Of a stretch of DNA of 64,000 nucleotides, positions 53,604-64,000 are shown in pieces (positions within the stretch are counted from its first letter, which is position 1; each line of letters starts with the position of its first letter). The stretch lies in contig NC_088171.1 of assembly GCF_028769735.1 (NCBI RefSeq), positions 96,413,412-96,477,411 on the forward strand, written 5' to 3'. The translations under genes were made by a program, and so were the position numbers. The notes below the pieces were generated by a model. The model ran no database searches and was not told where the DNA came from. It worked only from the letters and a program-made list of their open reading frames with translations. The stretch comes from Zonotrichia leucophrys gambelii. Lineage: Eukaryota; Chordata; Aves; Passeriformes; Passerellidae.

Positions 53604-54924
53604 GACTAAAATAAATTTATCTACCTGGTGGATAAAAGGAAGAGTAACAGCCATTTTTGAAGACTAGATCATATTAAACCAAATTAATTCTATCTATGAC
53701 AGAGTAATAGACTTTGTGAATAGAAAGGAAGTGTTAGATATCACATATCATCATTTCAGCTACCTTTTTCCACCTTTTCGGGATTCTCATAAGAAATCTA
53801 GAAAAATTAAACTGTTATGATATAAACACCTAACTGGCAACGGTATTTTCCAGAGAGCAACACTCTCAAGCTATAATATATCATACAGGGTTCTGTAAGT
53901 CCGGTATTCTAATAATTTAAATCATAAACAAAGTTGAATTTTGACAAAGTCCAAAAATACTGGAGGAAAAACATACATTTCCAAATAAACTTGGCAAATA
54001 TGAGAAACTGTGGAAAATTAGGATGTAATCTAGTAATGAAACCCACAAAGTTTTACACACAATTACACAGAGTATAGAGAACCTGTCTGGGCAGTAGCAC
54101 TGCAGAAAATGCTGAAAGGGTGTTGAACAGAATTACAATCACAACATATATTAATCAAAAATATCACACTAATGATGAAAACTCATTTAAGTTAATGAGA
54201 TAAGAACTGCACTATTACCTGCAAAAAAACCCCTGAAGTCACAATTTCCTCTTCTAAGTGGTAGTAATATCTCAGCTGGAATATTAACTCCAGCTTTAAG
54301 CATCTTAACTTGATTCAATTCATGATAGCCCATGAAATAGTAACAAGTGTGGAAATAGGTCCTGGAAATACAACTATGTCTAAAGTTGAAGCAAATAGGC
54401 ATATTAGGTTTAGAAACATGATGATGGTCTTTGACTATGCAAAAGGTATTGTGAAGGGGAAGGAATAATGACATTAAATAGCAAGGGAGAGAGGGATTTT
54501 TCTCAGGATAAAAAAATGGAGATCTAACAGAAAGAAAGGTTAAATAAACCACTGAAATATTTTAAAACATGGATAGCTTCATAAATGTCAGTTTCAGGAG
54601 TGACATAGATATAAATGATCCTGTTTTCAGAATCTGTATATATATTTGTTTACAAGACAATTACTATTACACCCTGAAGACTGACTGAAAAAATATAACT
54701 TAGAGTAATTCCTGTAAGAATTATCATGGGTTCATGGATAATCTTTTATCTGTTTAACTGTGTGAATTTCTCACATACTAAAATTCAAGATTACAAAGCA
54801 AATGAAACCAGTCTCGCTGAATTGAACTACCAGATTTAACATTTCCTTGTTGCATTATGCACATAGTGGATTCTTAGGATTGTGCTCTCTTCCTGAAGTG
54901 TGCTATAGTTTTTATTTCTGTTTA
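53604..54924. other. Non-coding AT-rich sequence, nothing recognised
   Basis: No gene, RNA or repeat family is identified. A minus-strand frame of 121 residues at 54187-54552 has no recognisable domain. Confidence 0.5.
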
Positions 54925-55955
54925 GAATAATAAAATATGCTGAGTTGGAAGGAAATCTGAAGAATCATGGGATCCAATTCCTGGCCCTGCACAGGTCAAC
55001 CCAAGAGTCACACCATGTACCTGAGATCATCATCCAAAAGCTTCTTGAATTCTGTCAAGCTTGGAGCTGTGACCACTTCCCTGAAAAACACTCTTCCAGT
55101 GCCTGATCTCCTCCTGGGAGAAAAATCTTCTCCTGATATCTAACATAACCCTCCCTCAATTCACTTAATGTCATTTCCTCAAGTCCATTCACTAGTCATG
55201 AGATGAAGAGATCTGTACCTGCCCCATCTCTTCCCCTCACAAGATTGTTGGAGAGCGTCATGAGGTGTCCCCTCAGTCTCCTCTTCTCTTGGCTGAGCAG
55301 GCCAGGTGACCTCAGCAGCTCCTTGTATGGTTTCCTCTCCACAGCCCTCACCATCTTCATAGTTCTTTGGATGCTCTTTAATAGTTCCATGGTTTTTTTT
55401 TTTTTATATTGTGGTACCAAACATGCCCCCAGCACTGGAGGTGAGGCTGCCCCGGTGCAGAGCAGAGCAGGACAATCCCCTCCCTTGCCCGGCTGGTGAT
55501 GCTGTTCCTGCTGCACCCCAGGACAGGCTTGGCCCTCCTGGCTGCCAGGGCACTGCTGACTCAGGTTCAACGTGCCATCGACCAGGATCCCCTGGTCCCT
55601 TTCCACTCTCCAGCCTCTCATCCCCCAGGCTATACACACAATCAGGATTGTCCAGTCCCAGGTGTAGAATTGGGAACTTTCCCCTGTTAAACTTCATATA
55701 GTTGGTGATTGCCCAGCCCTCTGATTTGCCAAGGTCTTCCTTCAGGGTCTCTCTGTCCTCTAGATTTAGTGTCACCAGCAAACTTACTTAGTGTCCCTTG
55801 CAGTCTTGCCTCCAAGTCATTTATGAAGATGTTGAAGAGCATGGGGCTGAGCATGGAGCCCTGTGGAACCCCTCTAACAACCAGTCCCCAGTCTGATGTC
55901 GCCCTGTTCACTTTAACTATCTCTGCATTTACAAATTCATTTCAAGTGTTTGAAC
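54925..55955 (-). mobile_element. CR1 LINE 3' half with reverse transcriptase C-terminal part
   Basis: The 3' end lies near 54925 and the 3' region extends to about 55400. From 55400 to 55955 the minus strand encodes reverse transcriptase pieces: TSDWGLVVRGVPQGS near 55860-55900, LFNIFINDLEA near 55800-55840, the catalytic box as KFAGDTK (consensus FADD, so one aspartate has become glycine) near 55775-55795, then NHQLYEV / NYMKFNRGKFPILHLG-like sequence near 55660-55710. This is the longest CR1 with a continuous 3' half here. Frameshifts split it over at least three frames, and it is 5' truncated near 55955. A T-run at 55390-55402 may be slippage within the element. Confidence 0.88.
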
Positions 55956-58900
55956 ATGCATTATCCAATTAAGTTCACAATGCTTCAGTATTATGTGCAG
56001 TATTGCAATAATATAGTATTCATTAATTACTATTTCTTCTGTCTTTCACAAAAGGAAGCTGAAGTATGGACAAGAAACCATGAAAGTCAGTGTCAAATTC
56101 AGGAATAAAAACTCACTTGATTCTTCTGAGGTTTCTTTTTCTTGATTACGGTCTCTTGATCTCCGTGGTCTCAGAGGGCTCACATGGTCAGTACATATCC
56201 ATTCTGCAGGTTGAAAACGCCTTTAGGTACACTGTTGCACAGCCTGCAATGTACTGTAATGAAAGAAAAAACACTAAAAATGCATGTAAGAGAGCACTTG
56301 TGACAAAAACATTATATATTAGAAAATTTCCTTCTGTATCATACATATTTTGGTTTTAATTATAAAGCAGCACTGCTCCTGTTAATGCAGTTATGCTTTA
56401 AAACTTTTACTAATTAGTAAAATATTTGGAAAATATTTGAAACCATATATTTTATTATTAAAAAAAGCAAAATTCTTAAAGACGTTTCAATAGCCAACCA
56501 TAATGGTTGTAGTATCAAAAGTGTTAATAATTTCATTTTAATTTCTTCAAATAGCCAACATTCAGAAAGAAAAAAGGTCAAATAATAAACCAATGTAGAT
56601 GCAGGTCCTGGATGGTATTTCTGCATTCTAAAAATTAGCTAAAATTCTCTCATGAGCACTGTATCATAACAGATAGAAAAAACCTTAGTTCAATCACATG
56701 CAGCAACTTCTTTTATTTTGTAAAAATTAAAGGGATTTTTAGGAAATATTTAGTACTATATGCATTAGAGGCCTGTAATTCTCTATTACACCATTACATT
56801 GCAATAACAGATTCCATGTCTGTAATTTTGTTTTTACATCTGAAAAGACTCCATTTTACTTAAGAAAGGAATAGAAATTAAAGCAATTGTTCTTTCTGCT
56901 GCAAAGTCTTTCAACTGCAGCTAACTATAAAATATTTTTCTCTGGTTTAGTCTTTTTATTTTCCTTTTGATGATGCCAGTACAACATCCCTCTTTGTCCA
57001 TCAAGGAAAATAATTTAAATGGCCTACAATGCTGAGTTTTCTCAGAATTTTCCGTTACTCCTGAACATTTTACAACAAACAGAGAAAAAAAATACCTGGG
57101 CTCTCTGTCAGGATCTAGGAAAGCAGGCAGGAGTTCTGCCTCAGTCATTCCTGGCAGAAAATTAAGAGGGGTAGCTACAGTCATTTCTGGTGAATATTTT
57201 CAAGGCAGCACAGATGCATAATTTGTACTTTATACATTTTTTAGCAAAACCTGTAGTAGAACATGTGTTATTTATTTTTTTATTCTTTAAATCCTTATGT
57301 TATTTGGTCAGGGTTGTCTGAATTTGTCTTACATTTGTTGTAATTTTAAAAATCAATTCACTTTTGAAGAATTGAAAAGAAACAATTTTTCATGGATATA
57401 TTGTATATTTTACTAGAAAAATGATGGCTGTCTTCCATCTTTAGCTTTTTCTCTGTTACAAGCAGATTTTAACTAAATACAATTTACTGACCATCAGAGG
57501 GTTTAAAGGAGAAACATGATGTGCTTCTGAAATAAAAATATCAAGAAACACCAATGAGAGAAAAAATCAGCATACATTACTCCTAATCCTAAATTATTAG
57601 TACGTATTTCTCTGCAAAATAAGGGATTGCTTTAGGAAATCTTGAGACTGCAACTACAGTTACTTCAATTTATTCTGCAGTACTGGTAGAGCTGCCTTAT
57701 CCCAGAGCACGAGAGGTCAGCCTAAAGCATCAGCACTGTTTTGCGGTCTTATTGCAAGAAATGGTGAATAGCTCAGGGAGTTGCTGATTGCCCTTTACTC
57801 CCACAGACTTCAGTTCTTCAGTACCTAATGGTTTTAATCTCTTCAGTCCTAATGTCTACAATTAAACTGCAAAATATTTTCCCCTTGAGTCCCATTGTTT
57901 TCCACCATTTGGCATTCATTGATTTCCTACCCTGCTACAATATCCCTGATTTCCAGCTGAAATAAAACAGAGGGAGAATCATGTTGTTTTTATTTCCGTG
58001 TTGGAGTTTTATGCCACCATCATTGGCAATGTCAGCACAGCTCTGGGAATAGTTAACAGCTTTTGCCAAAGACAGAAGGGAACACTGAGGAAACCGAACA
58101 AAAATGAAGAGACAGATATTTACAAAGCAAATGACATTTCTTACAGTCCTTAAGCTTATTAAAAACAAGTTCACATCAGAAACTAACTATAATTATTTAT
58201 TAAAAAATTAAGAAAAACCTCAGATGAATAGTGAGCATCAGGCATGACTTCTGTGCAGCCTAATGACAAGCAGTATTGATAGCGAAATAATTAACATTAC
58301 TGAGCAAAAATCAGATCAAAAGAAGTGAGTATTTCAGAACAGAAATTTTCCTTTTTCTGATATTTAGAAAGCAAGAAATTTTATATGATCATTCAGTAAG
58401 TTCATAGACATTAATAAGAACAGCAAGTTCAGGCCTGTTCACAAACTATTTCCTTTTACAAATCTCATTTAGCAGGTGTGATGTACAGAATGCCAAAACA
58501 TCACACTACCTCACATTTGGACTGATAACGGTAAAATCAATAACAAGAAAATCAATATTTATTTTCATAGGACAGAAATCTTGGAAGGAGCTTGGAAATT
58601 AGAGGGACTGTGAACCAGAAGCCCTTGACATACAGGAACCATCAGTATCTGTGCATAGGCATGAAGCATGGTTTCATGATTCCTTATTAGTTAGTTATTT
58701 TGATAAACTTCATACAAGAGTACTCAGTTGGATGATGCTGACCTTTGCTAACTCCTGAATGCTCTTTCTGCCTATGCTCAGAGTGTATTTGCAAAGCAAT
58801 AAGCTTCACTCAGGAGCAAACATTGATCAATGAACAAGAGTATTTCAAACCCCAAATAAGCCCTTTTGGCAGTATCTAGTGTATCACGATGCCAAAATTT

Positions 58901-59205
58901 ACAGTTTTATCAATACATGAATGATCCATGCATTTACACATTTTGGAAGGGGGCAGTCATAAAGTTTAGCTAGGAGGTAGTTCAGTATGGCTGATGGAGC
59001 TGGGCTTTGTCTGAAATTCTATCACAAGTCGTTTTTTTCAGGCTTCACTGACATTGGTTTAGCCCAAGCACATTATCACTGCTGTGTGCCGTTCTGGGAG
59101 GGAGTGTACATGTCTCTCAACATGGTTTTCTTCCTTATTTTTTTTCTTTGTTCTGTCACAAGACATTTTTTTTCTCCTATAATGGTGAGCAGGGAAAATG
59201 TGTGC

Positions 59206-59227
59206 ATTATGTCTATATAGACATAAT
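59206..59227. repeat. 22-base perfect palindrome
   Basis: ATTATGTCTAT is followed at once by its reverse complement ATAGACATAAT, with no spacer. Confidence 0.95.
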
Positions 59228-60893
59228 ATCATCCCTTCTGTATTCTGCTTTTCTCTCTCTTTAAGGTTTGAGGAGCTTCTTTCCTTTTCAGTTTGGCTGT
59301 TCTAAGCAGTCTCACATTAGCATTTCTCACTTCCTCTTTAAATTTTCCTTCAAACATTTAACTGAAAGGTGCTCATTATTTTTTTATTTCAAGGTCTAGC
59401 TCAGTGTCAGAAATAAAGGGGAAATATCTACCAGCTCTGCAGCAGCAAAGCCAATTTATTCCTACAAATATAATTCTCAATCTCTATTTTCTCCTTTCAA
59501 GGTATCGAGACACCTATGTCATATAAATCCATCTTACTTCCACCAAGATTTTCTTATTGGGACAATGTTGCTGACTGTATGAATAAAATAAGCAAGGGAA
59601 ACTTGGTCCACTGTGCATGAATAATTAGATCATCATCTTGGGTTTTAAGATGTCAAAATTAGCAAAAGAATGTGGTAGAGAATAAAGTTGATCAAGAAGT
59701 ACAAATTCTTACAATATTTTGAAATTTTGGAATAATGCAAATGTAAGGATTATTTTTTTTTCCTTGCAGCCCTCCCAAAAATTCTTTCAGTTTGTTAGCT
59801 TGCTTGCTTTTTATTATGTAAATAATTCTGATGGACTTGTTCAGAGAATTTGACTGCAAGGAGATGGCAAATGAAAATTATTCTCCCTGAGGTGAATGAT
59901 GAGCTTCAAAAATGGGTACTCTGAAGCACATATTTCATGAACATTACTCCTCTTCCCTTTTCTGGAAACTGCATGATCTTTGCCTTGTATAAAAGCTGTG
60001 TGGTCTCATGACCTCAAGAGCAGTGACAGATATTTTTATGCTCTGTCTTTTAAGGAGAATGTCTTAAAAATTAAGTATTAAACCAGGTATCAGCCCATAA
60101 AAGAAACTGACACATAAAGAAAATCTAATGAGAAGCCAGAGAGACAGAAGCCAGGTACCTCTTGGAAAAAATGGAATAATAGCAGTGAAAAAGACTTACC
60201 AATTTGTACTCTGGAAGATCAACACACACACTTTGATGTAATTGAAATGTAAATGACAAAGACTATTACTGCCATCACTTTTATAAATTCAAAATAGATT
60301 CAGTTCTGTGGTTTCACAATTTAGGGATTGAAGTATTTTAAACAGAAGAACAGCTATTCAAATCTCTAACCATTTTAGTACTTAGTTTTGCCATTCATTC
60401 AGGGATACTTACATTTTACTTCTGTCTACTGTCCCTTGATTGCTTTGCTTTGGTTACCTGGCAATTTTCCTGCTTTGTTTAACTATTCCAGACTCCAGAA
60501 ATTAAAACTAAATAAATCTCCAAATACAGTATTTTATTATAATAATTGATGGTGGTAACTGTAATAATTATGTCTATATTGATAATAATAATAGAATTAG
60601 GATTATAACCTGCTTTAATTTATATTGTTTTATACTTGTTTGTATTCAAGTGTAGAATTCAGTCTGCCTGAAGAAGGAATATTATTTGGCTGGTTTTCCT
60701 GTTGAACAGGTAAGTGGAGTAGGTGCTTAGTCAGAAATGTCTTTCTTCTAGTCTCTACAAAAAAAAAATCTTCTGACTTTTGACTTTAATGACTAAGATT
60801 CACTCCAGCTCTGCCTGTATCCCATGGCTGGTGACTGCTGATGATGCTGACAGCCATTCCTTTCCACTTCTGACAGTATCTTTGCCATAGAGG

Positions 60894-60909
60894 AGCTTCA
60901 GCTGAAGCT
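60894..60909. repeat. 16-base perfect palindrome
   Basis: AGCTTCAGCTGAAGCT reads the same on both strands. Similar GCTGAAGC words follow within 30 bases. Confidence 0.95.
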
Positions 60910-61440
60910 GCCACTGAGCTAGCTGAAGCCCATCATGGTCACACAAAGGTGCCACTTTTCTTTTGAGTTCAAGAAACTTAAATAATCTTTATTTACTCCC
61001 TGCAGCTTGCAATTTCCTGTTAAATATCAGACTGTCCTTTTTGTACAATCCATAAGATCTCAGGCAGTCACAAGCATATCTTTTATTTAGGTTTCTCAGT
61101 CACTTTGCATTAAGGATTGACAAACCACTATTGATGGTTAATACACCACAATTAGTGTGTATGGTTGATAACTGCCCTTCTCTTTATATTTTTATTTCCT
61201 GGGGCTTTTTTTCTTTAAAAGTTTTCTACGTATTGTTCCTTTTTTTCCCCTGTCTGCTTTCTAAATCTCCTTTAATACTGAAATATTTTTCACTAAGCTT
61301 CATTGGGAATACTCATCTTTCTAAAAACATTTCAGATGAATTAGCCTAATTTACTAAAAGTATAGCAACCTTCCCATTATTAACTATCAGCTTTTCTTTT
61401 TCTTCTAAAAAAGAAAAACAGATAAAACAGTCTTTTAAGA

Positions 61441-61460
61441 CTTTACAGTGTTCTGTAAAG
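61441..61460. repeat. Perfect 8-base inverted repeat with 4-base loop
   Basis: CTTTACAG pairs with CTGTAAAG across TGTT. Confidence 0.9.
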
Positions 61461-62607
61461 ATAAAATGCACCTGGAGCAAACAGGCATTAAAACATACAG
61501 ATTGTTTTGAAGCTATAAATGTCCATACACACCATATATCTGGCCTTCATTCTTTAAATATCAATGTCAATGTTGTATTATTGAATATTTTTATATAAAT
61601 TGCACATTTATATACATTTATATTGCATAATTTTTATATACATAACATGAATAACAAAAAAAGCTGAGTAATTTCAAACATGCAGCTCTTTAGAATAGAC
61701 TTTTTATTACTTTTTCTTACATTACACTTTTGTTAAGCTAACACTTATGGTCCCATAATGAGTCCCACACATATTATCACTATTATAAAATGAAGCTTAC
61801 AGTTGGTTGTACAATTATACACACATCAAAGTGTTAACTATATTGTTCTTCACACAATGTTTCTTCAAAATCAACCTGCTTGAAAGTACACACATATATA
61901 TTTCCCACCATATGCACACTTGAAAAAATATTTCTCTACTTCCAGAATTCAACTGCTAGGAAAGCTGTTGTCACTTTGAAAGCTTTACTTTTTTACTTTT
62001 ACGGATGTTTTGCTTTCTTGTTGTCTTACATCACCTCTGACTGCTAAATTCTGCTGTAGCATACTGCATACAGACTGTATGTACTCTCTACATTCATCAT
62101 GTCCACATGCTGTTAATGTGATTCAAAAGAACAATTTAATAGGTATCAGGGAGCAGCTTTTCACCTTGTGTTTAAAAATGAGATAACCTAGAACTGATTA
62201 ACAGTATGACACTTTTTTTTCTTTTGTATGCTCCAGATGACGCAAATAAGGAAGCAATCCTTTAAAACATTTTTGGAAAAAAATATTTTTCTAAATATAT
62301 TTTTTGAAACTAAAACCTACCCTATCTTCAGTGGGTTTTCAAATGTTGAATTTTCTGCCAAGTCTTCATGCCTGAAGTATAGCTACTCTGTTCTTAAAAG
62401 GAGGAACATCTGAGTTGTCATAAGGCATTTGTCATTCTTTGGCTTATTTGCTGAAGTTGAAGTTCTGTTAGTTTTTTCCTGATTTTTTATTTTGTTTTGT
62501 TTTCTTCAGGGCTGAGAATGACAGGAATGCAACAAAGGGGGAAAAAGTCATGTCTGTAGCCAAGATTCTCAGAAGAATGCCCAAGGATGGGTCAGCTGTG
62601 GGCGGTG

Positions 62608-62775
62608 CAGGAAAAAAAAACAAACCAAAAATAATTAAAAAAAACCAAAAACCAAAACTACCAAACCCAACAAAAAGCCAACTAAACTAAAGCAAACAAG
62701 AAACCCCAAACCTAAAACCAAAACACAACAAAACCAAAACCAATCAACCAAACAAACAAATCCCAAAAAACAGAG
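62608..62775. repeat. A/C-rich low-complexity tract
   Basis: Irregular AAACC, CCAAAA and CAAAC units cover about 170 bases almost free of G and T on the plus strand. A minus-strand frame made of F, V, L and G runs across it and is not a gene. Confidence 0.9.
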
Positions 62776-64000
62776 AAAATAAAGCAAATTCCCAATCCCT
62801 CCATTCCCCCCAGTTTTCATAATATGAAGCATGAAATCCTTGTTGCATACAGATTGCACACAGCAGCTGACATGTACAGCAGTATCAGGAAAGTACTCTA
62901 TCACTATAATTTGTTTTGCTTAAATCTCTAGGTGTGTTGAAAACAGTCCAGCTGTATACAGGATCACATTTTGAACAGACAACTCTGAAAGTTACAGACA
63001 AGGGAGTATTTTAGAGCTTTTGGGACATGAGCTGCATTGCTTATGAAAAGCCTATCCTCTAGAGCACTGTTTATTGGCCTTTTAAATAATCATCAAGTAT
63101 CATAAGCCACTCTAATTGGATTCTAGGAAACAATTCACAATAGAAAAATATTCCTCCATTTTTCTTTAATGAATGATTTGTAAAACAGACTGCAGCTTCT
63201 CTATATTTGCTTGTTATTCAGCAATCTACTTGGTCAATAATTCTTGGCCATGCTTTTTCCATGGTTAAAATTTGTGCAACTATATATTCCTTCAAATTCC
63301 AGGTGATTTGAGCAATCATACATGGCAAGTTTATGTGTTCTGAATGAATGTGTCCAACTCATGTAATTAGGTTTTCAGTATAAATTAACTTGAATTCAAA
63401 TTAAAAATTATTTTCCCTTAGAATTGTGTACCATTTCTGTCATATTTTTTTTATTCACAGTGTTGGTCTGGATTAGGCTACAAGTTCTTTCCTGGCTTGT
63501 CGATGTTCAATTATAGTGACTTTCCTTCTCTTCAGGGCCCACTACTTCTAACACACACAGGGAAAAAATAAGCAGGCAGAACCGGGTTCTTGCCTTCTCT
63601 AGAACTTAAAAGTGCCTCCTCTCCTTCATTTAGTCCAAATTTACCTTCCTCAGACTTATTCAGTCATGTACTGTAGTCACAGTTAGCTCTGCAGAGAGAT
63701 CATTATGTACTCATCCCTTTGAGTGTTTGAGGCAGTCCCAGTGAGTATCTCTTCTATGTCTGAAATTATTACTTTCTTAGATACATGCATATGTCAATTC
63801 CTGTGTAAAAACCCCAAAGATTTAACAGGATTTTAAATACTACTGGTATAGGGGGCCAGATGAAGATGGTTGAGCAGGCCAGTTTTCAGAAAAAATTACT
63901 GCTGTATTTGATCCCTTTCACAAGTCAGCAAATGTGTGTTTGAAAAGCCTACAAATATGTCCTAATAAGACATTGGATATAAAAGTAGAGCAGGAGATAG
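62776..64000. other. Non-coding AT-rich sequence to the window end
   Basis: Nothing is recognised in this stretch. Confidence 0.5.

Larger units (their letters stand above)
55956..62607. other. Non-coding AT-rich sequence, nothing large recognised
   Basis: No exon, RNA gene or transposon family is identified. Two perfect palindromes at 59206-59227 and 60894-60909 are listed separately. Confidence 0.5.

Noticed and set aside
55196..55911. Several frames of 64-147 residues on both strands
   Set aside because: All lie within the CR1 copy at 54925-55955 and are shadows or broken pieces of its ORF2.
62635..62904. 89-residue frame rich in F, V, L and G, resembling a membrane protein
   Set aside because: The hydrophobic run is the reverse of an A/C-rich low-complexity tract.

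Overview
This window is vertebrate, almost certainly avian and probably passerine. The base is strongly AT-rich, there are no dense coding blocks, and the recognisable repeats are CR1 LINE copies plus long terminal repeats of the kind I know from songbird genomes. There are no bacterial-style genes, tRNAs, rRNAs or CRISPR arrays. It reads as a gene desert or the inside of a very long intron. No gene could be named with confidence.

Layout. 1-1872 is unique AT-rich DNA with a T/G-rich low-complexity start. 1873-3045 is a minus-strand CR1 whose endonuclease part is joined almost directly to its 3' end, with the reverse transcriptase missing. 4333-6436 is a compound endogenous-retrovirus block: a GC-rich LTR-like piece, then LTR sequence ending just before a near-perfect primer-binding site for tRNA-Gly, then about 100 bases of leader and nothing more. 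11697-12194 is a likely solo LTR. 15520-15930 is an old CR1. 20608-21950 is a second internally deleted CR1 that keeps reverse-transcriptase motif YLDFxxxFD. 26035-27060 is a CR1 reverse-transcriptase piece that has lost its 3' end. 36590-36745 is an old CR1 fragment. 39400-39835 is a GC-rich block of unknown origin. 49557-49651 and 27795-27857 are plus-strand CR1 tips. 52105-52430 is a CR1 3' region followed by an LTR-like block (about 52476-53603) carrying a 234-base pure pyrimidine microsatellite. 54925-55955 is a CR1 3' half with reverse transcriptase. 62608-62775 is A/C-rich low complexity.

The items most worth checking are a 63-base near-perfect hairpin at 38084-38146 that looks like a microRNA precursor or a small inverted-repeat element; two short protein-like stretches with splice-acceptor-like upstream sequence and in-frame stops (12987-13114 plus, 8779-8918 minus) that may be terminal exons or retrocopy ends; the tRNA-Gly priming site; and the CR1 copies with internal deletions. 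All transposon-derived reading frames seen here are broken, so no element looks able to move. Element family names come from memory of consensus sequences, not from a search.
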